The notes beneath the pieces are model-generated. The model had not been told where the DNA came from, ran no database searches, and was given only the letters and a program-made list of their open reading frames with translations. Shown here piece by piece: positions 1 through 12,200 of a stretch of 64,000 nt of DNA (positions are counted from its first letter, which is position 1; each line of letters starts with the position of its first letter). Origin of the DNA: Diospyros lotus (Eukaryota; Streptophyta; Magnoliopsida; Ericales; Ebenaceae); assembly GCF_014633365.1 (NCBI RefSeq), contig NC_068349.1, positions 38,331,192 through 38,395,191 of the forward strand, read 5' to 3'. A program made the position numbers and the translations under genes.

Positions 1-299
1 ATCCGATTTCTATTGAAGTGTTCTTTTGACTAAAGTAGCAAACAAGTAAAGCTGCAGAGAGCTAGCAAATACTTTAGTGTTTGTCAGTGTAGATTAATTA
101 CCTTTACATTTTTATCGATTAAAGTTAATTTGTCAAATCAAAAACTGTTTGGAGGCAATATATATATATATATATCCAAAAGTAATTGCATTGTTGCTGG
201 TAATGAAATTGTGGTCCACTAAAGTGTAAGCCTTTGATTTTTAAGTTTTCACATATTTGAAAAATAGGTGTGCACCTACCACTTATTTCTGTATTGTAG

Positions 300-1368
300 A
301 GATGCAGTCATTCCTAGACTGCCTGATGCGTTGCTAATGAGTGCATGATGTTTGGGGTAAAGGGATCGAGCAACTATTTGCCGTTAAAATTCTGACCTGC
401 TGAACAACATACTGGTTTGTTATGGGCAATGGCTTGATTCTTTCAGAGACCCTATTGGAGTCAAGCATCTTATATCATATTCATGGATTATACATATTTG
501 AGATTGGATTTGATTATTAAAATATGGCGTCTTACTGGCATTATGTATATCTCTTATAATTTATTTTGGTTCTATCTCATTCAATTGGCAATATCTTTCA
601 TTTTTTTTGGCTCAATTATCTTTAAGATTTTTAGTGACTGGATATGTTCCATCGAAATTACATGCAGATCTAGGGGCCTTGGGAAATTATCCTGGTTCCC
701 CCTTTTTGCCTTCTGATTCAGATATTTTAGAGCAAGAGGATATAGGTAATCCAAATCACTCTCTTACTTCAGTTTCTGCGACATTTGACTAGAAATGATT
801 CTATTTGTCAGGTGCTTACAAGCCATTCACAGGTAATTTAGCACCAAAAGAGCCTTAATATTCAACTAGTTGGTTTGGGCACTAAGAGAACTAGAGCAAA
901 AGAAAAACAAAATCATCTCCTTTAGAAGAATGATATGCATACTGTAGAACAAGGACAATACACTCTTGTCATTGAATCAATACTAGGAGGTTGGAGAGAG
1001 ACTTAAAAGGCCCTTTTTTGGTAATCAACTGGGATGGATCATTCATTAGATGGATAGATGTTAGACAACATAATTTTCCCTGGTTGGTGTCTTCACTTAA
1101 ATATGGAAAAGCATATTGATGGGTCCTTTTATCATCATTTATTAAACTCCTTTACGTGGAGAAAAAGCAAGGCGCTAGACAAATTTCATCATGAAAAGAG
1201 CTGAAAGTTCTAAAACTAGTGCAACTATAATTTGGATTGCCTTTCCTTCCCTTTTTTGTGGAATGCTTGTTCTTACTCTGTGACCTTCACTTTGTTTCAG
1301 TTGAGGAGTTTTTTGTTGACTCAGTACCAGGGCAACCGTCCTCCCAATCTGATGAAGAAAGATCCTAG
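300..1368 (+). CDS. 3' exons of an unidentified plus-strand gene
   Basis: Three exons join in phase: 300-340, 635-745 and 1301-1368, ending at TAG 1366-1368. The joined C-terminus runs through PRLPDALLMMTGYVPSK, LHADLGALGNYPGSPFLPS, DSDILEQEDIVEEF and finishes SSQSDEERS. Acceptors (ttgtag, ttttag, tttcag) and donors (gtgcat, gtaatc) are reasonable, and phases 1/2 and 1/2 close without a stop. An AATAAA-like signal lies near 1429. The tail is acidic and serine-rich, with no membrane segment. I do not recognise the family, and upstream exons would lie outside the window. It is convergent with ATG6. The last two exons are fairly secure; the 300-340 exon rests only on phase and splice signals. 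Confidence 0.5.
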
Positions 1369-3230
1369 ATTTAAGGCGAGGCCTATCAGTTCCTGTTAAT
1401 TACTTAGGCTATTGCAAGTTTATTGTACAATAAAAGAGATGAAACTGTAGCATTTAGCTATTTACTAGGCATTCAGAGAGTTCAATGAGTATTCGTGGTT
1501 TGTGTTGGATCTATATTTGTTTGTCAGTAGGAAACAGTTAAATGCTACAGTAGCTTTACTTTATTTTGCATGGCCCTTGGCGTATGATTAGATATTGAAT
1601 GCTTAACATTTGGAGGAAAGCTCGACTGTGAAATGATGTGATTATTGGAGTTCTCTGTTGGCTCTATCAGTTAGATTCTTATTGCAATTTCAATCCATTT
1701 GTGTTGTGTGTATTCAAAGGTTGGATTAGTTTTTATTTGGGGGTTTAGATTCCATTACTCAAGCAGTCAGCAAATAAGCAGCTAGCATGATTTCGCACCA
1801 TCTCAATCTGTTTTGCAAATGCAAGAGATAATTAAACATCTTACAGCCAGCTGGCTGTATCTGTGCTTTCATTTTAGCATATATTTACTTACATGCCAAA
1901 TGACAATGCACCTCACTGAGACTAAGTTCCCGCAGTGTTCACCGAGTTATTAGTAACGTTATCCATTTGAAATTGCCTTGAGAGGGTGGGCATATTCGGC
2001 TTTTGACGTGCTATTATTCAAGAACTGATGTCTCTCAAGAAATCTAAGATGGGATGGTTAAAGTAGAAGAGGGACGATTAGCATTTTATGTGACCATAAA
2101 ATCGCTTTAAAGCTAAAAGTGAAGTTATATGAGATTGTTTTTGTTGTATGACTGTAGTGTTGGATAGTTAAGCAAATGAGATTATTTTTATTGTATGACT
2201 AAAATGTTGGGTAGTTAAGCAAAGATATGTAACATATGAGTCTAATTAAGAAGAAAAGAATGTTTAGTAGATGTACAATCATATAAAAAAAAAATAAACA
2301 ATAAATGAAATCACATATAATAAGGTTGGAATGTTACCTTATGAAAGACTTAAAAGAAACATTTGTGAGGTAAGCAGTTTGAAACAATATATATATATAT
2401 ACTAAAAGAGGAAGAAGAAGAAAACGAAAAAAAATGCTTTGAAAGCTATTAGACATGATATTATATATAAATTGTCTTATAGACAATCTAGTAATATATA
2501 GCTGATTGGTTGAAAATTTATACTTGATTTAAATTGTTATTGCTAGCTGGTGAGATAAAGACTTGTTATTGCCACCTACTTTGATAAATGCTGCAAGAGG
2601 TGGTCCTTTTACACAATTGTTATTCCACAAGATAATTTGTAATAAAGAAATAAGAATTTATGTTTATATTTGATTAGACAATTTTTACCTTAGTGGCGAG
2701 TAAACTTGCAAAGAAAAAATAAATCTCATTTGAAAATGGAAAATACTGCAGTTTGTAATAGCTCTGGACACAGGATTTGATCAATTTTGTCGAACATAAT
2801 CTGCCAAGAAAAGCCTTTAATCCTGCTGCTCAAATTTTATTAAGTACCCAATAATTTATCCGAAATTATTTGCTCAAATGCAAGGGTTGAGTGGTTGAAG
2901 TTACCACTCTGCCTTTGCCTGGTGAAATGTTCATAGGACACTAGAATTACGTTTAATAAAGTAGCTTTTCAAACGTAACCTAAGGCAGCCATCTTCAAGA
3001 TTCATGTGGAGTGTGAATAGGGTCAGCATCCTCACCCAACAATCTCACAAGGGAAAATGTTCAAAACGCAAAGCCAACAGAAGCAAGCAACACAATAGAG
3101 ACCAACTTCTCCATTTGCAAAGTTATATGATACATGAACAGGAATATTTGGCTGTGAAAGAACAACATCCTATCATTAACCAACATCTATTTACAGCGGG
3201 ACAATGTTGCTTCAAATACACACATCTTTT
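1369..3230. other. Intergenic spacer between two convergent 3' ends
   Basis: This AT-rich spacer separates the 3' end of the unidentified plus-strand gene from the ATG6 stop codon. It holds the two 3' UTRs and short AT microsatellites, for example TA repeats near 2390-2402. No coding region, RNA gene or clear transposon end is visible. Confidence 0.5.
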
Positions 3231-6200
3231 TCATGCATTCGACAAGTTTCGCGATTCAGCAGTGCGTTGTTTAGAGTACAAAGAACCTGCACCTGGAACT
3301 TCATGTGAAGGGACTGTTGCTGAAAGAGGTTGGAAATTTGTATTTCCAATAAACCAATAGAGAGCCCACTTTAAGCTGCAGAGCGTATACTTGAGAGCTC
3401 TTGTCCAATTCTCTTGCTTGTTGAAGCTCTGCGTGATAGAGTAGTTTTCCACTCTGTCATTCTCAATCCTGCAGAAGTTAGACCCATATATTAATGAGTC
3501 ATGCTATTTGTACAAAAGATGTGTTACAGAAAAACTTATAGGGCAATAAAAATACCCATTTTGCCCCTGTAATAAATGACCCAAATGCCCAATACCATCT
3601 CTCTCCCTCTGTCTCTCTCTCTCGCTCTCCCTCTCACACCATCGGCCCCAGCGGCAAGGCGAGGCAAGGCGAGGTGGCGGCAAGAGCAGGCAGAGGCGAA
3701 GAATGGCGACAGGTGAGGTTGGGCAAGGGAAGGGGGGAGAGAGAGGGGAGAGAGGGAGAAGGGGATGAACAAAATATATCGCGAAATATTGCGATATATC
3801 ATCCCTGTAAGCATTCCGTAAGGATGCTTCTGTACAAATAGCATTTTCCTATATTAATTCAGCCCAGGCTTTGAGCAATGCCAAAATACAGAATCTGTCC
3901 AATATTTCTTGTACAAGTTTTCGATTGTACTACTCACTCTCACAAGCAATGCAAACTACAAATTAACTAAAGCAAAAGGGGAAAAAAAAGCTGCAAATGA
4001 TGATGCAGTAGGTTTGGGATGAGTTCTTGAAGCCAGACTGTATATTTATGTGTATTAATATTAAAACATGTATGTATTTTTAACAAATTCACCTTTTTTC
4101 TAGAGAATGAAGTGAAAATTTCAACCAGTAAACTTGAGTTAACAAGGCTGCAACCGAAGTCGAAATTATTACATAAATATCTTTATTTTAATTACTTCAG
4201 GTTCAAATGGAGGGTGAGCCTAGTTAAGAATAGTAAAGTTGTTCTTTTTTGATAGGAAGGTTATAGGTTTGATTTGCGAAAATAGTTTCTATGTGAAGCA
4301 AAGATGAGAATGTGTACAAAAATGACCTCCCTCAACCCCCGAAAAGTGGGGAGCTTTGCGCTCGAGAACACCCTTTTTGGTTTAGGTTTGAATGCATGGC
4401 CTGAGGCTTTAGCTTCCTCTGACCGGGGATGGAAATAAAGTTCAGGCCCAATGCCAGAATGGGTCCATGCAGGCTGCTAAATTTTTTTATTATAGGTATA
4501 GAAAGCCCAGCAGGAACTTAAAGCCCCTAGGCTACAAATAGGGGACACCCTCCAATAAATGAAGGTCTGAGCAATAACAGTTATGGTATCCATAAACAAA
4601 CAAACTGTGACATCAAGATCAAAAAAGCATTCTAAAGTCCAAACATTGGAATGTAGAGAAAATTCTCACTTACAACAAGAACAAGAACAAACAACCACTA
4701 CTACTACTAGTAGAGCAGATTCTCAAATATTGTTGAAATTTCTGATGCTCTCAACACTAATGTCTTATAGGGAGGAAAAAGGGCGACTGAAAGAAATCGG
4801 GCAGTCTTGATACAAACATTGTTAGCAATGACTAGCCCACTCTGAGAAGTCTCAAAAAATTTTGAACAAGAGTTATTCACCACCTTTCAACATGAATTAA
4901 TTATAAAGGAGCATGATAAAAAGAAAAGGAATATTCGCATTATGAAACCAAGTTACATAACATCATTAAATAAAAAGAATGCCATATGAATCCTCCATTG
5001 TTCTAAAAAAATACAGATTGGTTATAAATACATGAAACTTAAAATAGAATGTTAAGGGCAGAAGGAGCTTACTTATAAGGTAGCTTGAAACATTTTTCAG
5101 GTGGGATGTTGTTCTCTTTATCTTTAGAATTTGCAAACTCTGCAAACTCCTTGAGACAAGTCAAGAACAATGTCATTGCTTTATCATAGCGAGTACTCCA
5201 AAACAAATTCACTGGACCAAACCTGTAAGGAAAAACTCAAATCATTATCAAATCCATTAGAAGAAAGCGAATCTAACGTAAAAAGGGAACAAGGATAAAC
5301 GATAATTACCATTCAAAATAATACACTTGACTCATAAGAATCCACATTCAAGTAGTTAGATTTAAGGTTGGATTGTAGGGATTTACATAATTGAGTTACA
5401 AACTTACAGCCATTTAATTAGGCCATTTTAAAGAAGTTCTTAGTGACACAATTGAATTAATAGACTAATTCATCATTAATGTACCATAGAGCAGTAAGAA
5501 CTGATGATATCTAAGCTGCATCTACTTTCCATTTCACAGTCAATATAGAGGTGCCAAATGAAAAACTACTCTTAACTTACAACTCATATGTATTGTTGCT
5601 GCTGTCCATAATTCGAGGATAGCTCCCCATTGGAAGAATCTTTATCCGATATCTGATTACCAGTGAATTAAGGATAAGAAGACACATACCATTTGATAAA
5701 GACAATTCTGTTAGAATAATGTAGGTAATGTTGGAATAAAATGCATCTGAGCAGAAACAATAGCCTTTGACAAGCTCTCCCTCAATTTAGTTCTTAATGC
5801 CCTCACCAGGGGTCCTCACCCAAAAATGTTAGTTGGAGGAGACTCATGGGTTCATGAGAGTAAGTAAATACCCAAGACCTCTCCAGTAGACTATTGCAGT
5901 GGACTAGGCTCTGTGACAAGCTCTCCCTCAATTTAGTTCTTGGTGCCATCACCAGGCCAAAATCCATATCTCAATATGACCCAAACCAAGCTCAAAACAG
6001 TTTCCTATCAGAATGATGTAGGTAATGTTGGAATGAGATGCATTTGAATTTGAGCCAGAAACAATAGCTTTTCCTGATCCACACCCGTTCAGCAGCAGGT
6101 TAGCTTTGTTATCACTTATAATACCACAGGTCCTTGAGCAAAAAGTGCTAATTGAAGGGATCAAGTAGTATACTTGAGACCTCCCAAATAGACTACCAAT

Positions 6201-9200
6201 GTGAGATTGGGTCTGTGACAGAAGTATTTTCCAATGACAAGACAGTTTATCTAGCAAAATTTGTTTAATGCTTCAAAATGCTTAAATACTTGTAAGTGGG
6301 AATCCTTCTTAGTTTCCTGCTCATGAGCAGGTTTAATGAGGTTTTCTTAAAACAAAGTTTCTTTACTAGCCAACTAGCATTTTACCTTCTAGTCCCTATT
6401 TAATAAAGTACAGCTGTTCGGTAAACTCATTGGTGTGAAAAGTGCTAAAATCAAAACAGAAAAATAGATTCAATAAAATGAGAATAGAATCATGTAGGGT
6501 GATTATTTTTGTAAGGGAGAGAAAACATAATGAATAATACCCATAAACTAATCAACACCATTTCTAAAACTATCTAATGATCAGACTCAAAAACATTAAT
6601 GACAGCGACCAGTTAACTCTATTTTTCAAGGGAAGTGACGATGTTGGTAATGCCCCCCACCCAAAAAAATAAAGGGTAACATCCCCGTGTTTCCCCAATA
6701 CCATTCAACTTATAGTTTCTGCAATAATTTATGCATAATGCACAACATGCTTTCAAATTGTTCACTTGAGAAATATAAAACCACCTAGGCAATTGTTGGT
6801 TAATTCAACTCTCTAACATCTTTATTCAACATCATTTATCCAAGTTTGCACACCATATTTTGTGGTTATAAAAGAATATCATATTCCATTCAGTTGCCTG
6901 AAAGAACCAATTCTAATAACAGATTGATTTATTGTAATAGAGATTCATATTCCAACAAAAGGATACGGGAATTTAGGCCGAAAATATTGAGCCATTGTGT
7001 GGAGAAGAAGGCAAGCTTGGCCCCAAGCAGCATTTATCTCATCCCATTCAACCTATGCATTTCCAAAACAGAGAAACATTATACCTGAAATAAGCTAAAA
7101 TCTTGGAAAGCTTACTTGAGTTTTATTGAATCTGAGTATGGTGTATTTATACAAGGAAAAATATCTCTGCTATCTCCTAGAAAACAGGAAGAAAATTCGA
7201 ATTTAGACTTCAAAAGACAAATAACAGCAACTGATATTTAAAATTCTGATATTATATTCTTCTTTCAAGCTGCATCATTCCTTTAAATTTGGTAGCTTAT
7301 CTTATCTTCTGGGCTGCCTCATCCTTCCAATCTTGAAGCCTTATCTTATCTACAACCATCCCATCTCCCTTCTTAAAACTCAGGCATCCTCTCTCACCGT
7401 TCAACATTTCCCCTCAATTTGATGAATAAATATTTGTCATTCCCAGCTTGCTAATAAATGATTTGAAACCAGGTCCTACCATGGCTTTGGTAAACACATC
7501 AGCCACTTGATTTCTTGTAGGAATATAGGATAGATTAATTCTTCCTTCTTCAATTTCCCGCTTTATGAAACTTCGATCTATTCTCACATGCTTCATTCAA
7601 TCATGCTGAACTAGATTATTAACAATACTAATCACTAATTTGCTATTACTATACACCTTTGTTTGCCGTGACAAAGGAATATGCAAGTCTTCCATTAGTC
7701 TTTCTAAGCAAATTACTTCACAAATTCCTTGAGCTATAGCTCGGAATTTTGCCTCGGCACTGCTGTGGGCAACAAAAGACCTGTTTTTTACTTCTCACAA
7801 CCACATTTCCCCATACTTTAGTGCAATAACTTGAAGTTGACGGACTATCTTCAATAGATCCTTCCCAATCTGCATCAACAAAGCCCTCAATTCCTCTTTC
7901 TATAGTTTTCTGAAATAACAATCCCTTTACAAGTGTCCCTTTTAGATAACTTAAGAAATGAATAACAACATTCATATGTCTTCAGGTAGGAGAATGCATA
8001 TATTGACTTATCACACTCATCGCATAGGCTATATTAGGCTGTGTAAGAGATAAGAGATAAGTGGCTTATTTTTCCCACCAAACATTGATATCTTTCCTTT
8101 TCTCCATATTTCTAGTTCTTTTCTAGAGGAGTTCTAACAAGTCTACACCCTAGCGCACCTATTTCTTTCAAAAGATCTAGTGTATATTTTATTTGTGAGA
8201 TGAAAATGCCTTCTTTACTCGAAGCCACCTCCATTCCTAAGAAATATCTCATTGTTCTCAGGTCTTTAACTTCAAATTCAGCTCTCAACTGCTTCTTCAA
8301 GCTCTCTATTTCTTGCATGTCATCTCCTGTTGCTATAATATTATCCATATATACGATTAATATAGCCCTTTTTCCATTAGCTGTATGTTTCATAAACAAT
8401 GTATGGTCTGCTTGCCCCTGTTGATACCCTAATCGATTAAGAGTCATGCTGAATTTCTTAAACCAAACTCTTAGTGATTGTTTTAACCATATAAAGACTT
8501 CTTAAGTTTACAAACTTTTCCAACTTCCACTTCTTGCTCAAAACCAAGAGAAACCCTCATATAGATTTCCTCATCTAGATCTCCATTGAGGAAGACATTT
8601 TAATATTTAATTGATGTAAAGGCTACTCTAAATTGACAGCAAGAGAGAGTGATACTTTGATAGAATTTAATTTAGCCACAAGAGCAAATGTCTCTTCATA
8701 GTCAATCCCATAGGTTTGAATGAAACCTTGAGCCACTAATCTAGCCTTATATTTATATCAATGCTCCCATCTGCATGATATTTCATTGAGAATACCCATT
8801 TACATCCAACTACCCTCTTATTCGAGGACAACTCTACTATATCCCAGGTATTGTTACCAACTAGGGCTTTCATTTTTTCCAGAACAGTATCCTTCCACTT
8901 AGGATCCTTCATAGCACATTGGATGGTCTTGGGAATGTCAATGCTGTCTATACTTGCAATAAAAACCCTGAACTATGGAGACAACTTAGTATAAGTCAAA
9001 TGATTAGAAATAGCGTACTTCACACAAGACCTTACCCTGTTTCGCAGTGTTATAGGAATAGCCCAATCACCAACCAAATCACCAATCCTTGTAGTGTTGT
9101 CCTCAGATGGACTAGGCTTTGAATTCAATGTTTGGTTGTGCTAAGGACATGAGGTTGTTGATGATCTTTAGGCTGCTTGGAATAAACTAGAAGAGGATTA

Positions 9201-12200
9201 TCAAGAGTTGGAAGGCGGGTTTTAGGAGCTGTAGTGAGGTTTTCTGGATCATTAAAGAAAGTAACAGAAGGTTCAAGAGCTGCTACAAGTGTTTTTAGGA
9301 GTTGATGCTAATGCTCCCCCTTGAGAACACACTAGTAGCTGAGAGTTAATAGGATCGGGTATAGGGAGAGAGTTGTAGTGAGGTTTTCTGGATCATTAAT
9401 GAAAGTAACAGAAGGTTCAGGAGCTACTACAAGTATTTTTAGGAGTTGATGCTAATGCTCCCCCTTGAGAACACACTAGTAGCTGAGAGTTAATAGGATC
9501 GGGCATAGGGAGAGAGATGGTGAGATCCCAATGCCACTCTGCACTTTGTAGTCTCCCCTGGAAAAGATATAAGAGGATAGAAAGGTTGATCCTCATAGAA
9601 AATTACATTAGGGGACACAAAAAACTTTCGAGAGGAGGGGCAATAGCACTTGTATCCTTTTTGGGAAGGAAAATATCCAACAAAGATACACTTAAGTAGT
9701 GAGGTAAGAAGCTATAAGAATAGCTTCTCCCCAATAGGAATTAAGACCACAAGTAGTGAACATCATGGTTCGTGCCACCTTGAGAAGATGTTTGTTTTTT
9801 CTTTCAGCCACCCCATTTTGTTGAGGGGTGTATGGACATGAACTCTGATGGAATATGCCATGTTCAGATAAATATTGAGTGAAATCATGAGAGAAATATT
9901 CTCGATCGTTATCAATTCGAATGACATAAATAGGAGATTGAAACACATTCAAGATAAGTTTGTGAAACTTTTTGAAAATGGTATTGGCCTCTAACTTTTC
10001 TCTCATAAAATAAACTCAGCAAACTATAGTATGATCGTCAATAAAGGTTATAAACCAATGGGTATAAGAGATATTGGGATGCTTAGCAGGACCCAATTAT
10101 CACTATGAATCAAGTGAAAAAGTTTAGATAGTTTATAGGGTTGTATAGAATAATGAGAGCGAGATTGTTTAACAAGAGTACATTGCTCACACTTAAAAGA
10201 AGATTGCTCTTTATTAATGAAAATGTGAGGATACGAGGATTTTAAATATGGAAAACTAGGGTGTTCTAGTCGTTTATGGCATAACAGAACATTGGCATTA
10301 GCTATTATAACAAGAACTGCTTCATTGGTTGGAGAACTTTGGTATTCTGGAACATTTTTTGAAATATAGTAAAGACCATCTTGTTCCTTAGCATTGCCAA
10401 TCATCATCCCCGAATACTGGTCCTGGAATATACAGTGAGATGGAAAAAATGTTACACTACAATTCATGTCTCTTGTTAGTTTACTAACTAAGAGTAAAAT
10501 ACACTGCAATCTAGGTACATGTAGAACATATTTCAGCTTTAGTTTTAATAAACACACCCCAAGGCAGGAGAAGTTGTGCCATCAGCCATATAAATATTAA
10601 AGGTTGTGCTACAAGGTGAATAATCCATCATAGGATTAGCCAAACTTGACATATGATTAGATGCACCAGTATCCACTATCCAAACATGTTGATGAAGTTT
10701 TCGTGATATCAATGAGTACTGAGGAATAACTTGTTGAGCCATTGAAGCTATTGGCTTAGGAGTGGGACGACTTGAGGGTTTTGTACCTGTAGTTTGATTT
10801 AGTAACTTGTACAAGGCTTGAATTTGCTCTGTTGATAGGTTTAGGTTTGTGTTGTTTCTAGTTTCAGTAGAGACTTCTGTAGCATAGGCTAATTGGGTTG
10901 TTTCCCTTTTATTTCATGGCTTCCAATTTGATGGCTTGCCACAAATCTTCCAGCATGTTTCTCTTGCGTGGTATGGCTTATTTCAGTGGTCACACCACTA
11001 CTTATCCTTCCCTTGATTCCTTGACAAAGTATCCCCCCCTTTGACAATAGCAAGAGTAGAATTTTGAGGGCCTAAGATTGAGTTTGTAGATTGGGTGAGC
11101 ATTACCTTTCGCCTGCTTTTCTCCCTCCTTACTTCAGTAAACACTTTTCTGAGTGTAGGTAAGGGTTTAGTACCTAACAATCTTCCACGAACTTCATCCA
11201 AATCCGAGTTAAGACTATAGAGAAAATCAAAAACACGATCCTTTTCTAACATTTCGGTATATTTTGTACTATCAATTGAACATTCCCAACGAATATTGTA
11301 AAATAAATCAATCTCATGTCATAACTCAATTGAAACATTATAGTATTTTGCAACATTAAGGTTACCTTGTCTAGTTGTACGAATGGCTGACCTGATTTCA
11401 AAGCATTGAGAGGTATTCTCAAAATCTAAATACATTTCTTGTACTGCATCCCAGATTTCCTTTGCAGTCTTGTAGAAGAGATAGATTCTACCAATCCTTA
11501 GCTCCATTGAGTTGATAAGCCATGTCATAATAATTGAATTTTCTGCTTACTAGATACCATGATTTGTTATTTTGTTTGGTGGGGTAGGAATTGCTCCTAT
11601 CAAGTATCTAGCTCTTCCCTTCCCTTTGATCACTAGCAATACAGATTGAAACATTCTCTGAAATTACTCCCATTCAATTTATGTTGAGTAATTTGTAGAG
11701 AATGGTTGTCAATAGGGTTTGTAAAAAAATTGGACTGAGAATGAGGGTTAGAAGGACTAGTGGCTGAAGCCTTGGTTATGGTTGGAGTTAGTAGGTTTGC
11801 GGCCATGCTTCACTTAAACAAAAAGCCTAGACCGTAAGATCTAGGTTACCGGGACTTGGCTCTAATCCCATGAAATAAGCTAAATCTTGGAAAGCTTATT
11901 TGAGTTTTATTGAATCCGAGAATAATGTATTTATACAAGAAAAAATATCTCTGCTATCTCCTAGAAAAAAGAAAGAAAATTCGAATTTAGACTATAAACG
12001 ATAAATAACAGAAACTGATATTTAAAATTCTAGAATTATCTTCTTCTTTCAAGCTGCATCATTCCTTTAAATTTGGTAGCTTATCTTATCTTCTGGGCTG
12101 GCTCATCCTTCCAATCTTGAACTCTTATCTTATCTCCAACCATCCTATCTCCCTTTTTAAAACTTGGACATCCTCTCTCATCGTCCAACAATACCCAAGC

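Larger units (their letters stand above)
7086..12190 (-). mobile_element. Full-length Ty1/copia LTR retrotransposon in ATG6 intron 6 (decayed ORFs)
   Basis: The element is 5105 bp, bounded by LTRs 7086-7406 and 11871-12190 and by a perfect 5-bp target duplication atacc (7081-7085, 12191-12195). Minus-strand order is gag (about 11530-10900), protease with [10 protein letters not shown] (10814-10545), GAG-pre-integrase (10557-10048), integrase with [17 protein letters not shown] (10006-9692), reverse transcriptase (8447-8112) and RNase H (7975-7718, 7596-7414). This order (integrase before RT) is diagnostic of copia. A tRNA-Met-like primer site follows the 5' LTR (ggattagagcc) and a purine tract (ttgaggggaaa) precedes the 3' LTR. 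Stops and frameshifts break the ORFs, and the RT active site reads YMDN instead of YVDD. LTRs differ at roughly 28 of 320 sites by hand count. It is oriented with ATG6. Confidence 0.93.

Noticed and set aside
3536..3844. 102-codon minus-strand ORF
   Set aside because: It lies wholly within the MITE at 3496-3849; Ser/Pro/Leu composition comes from the CT-rich interior.
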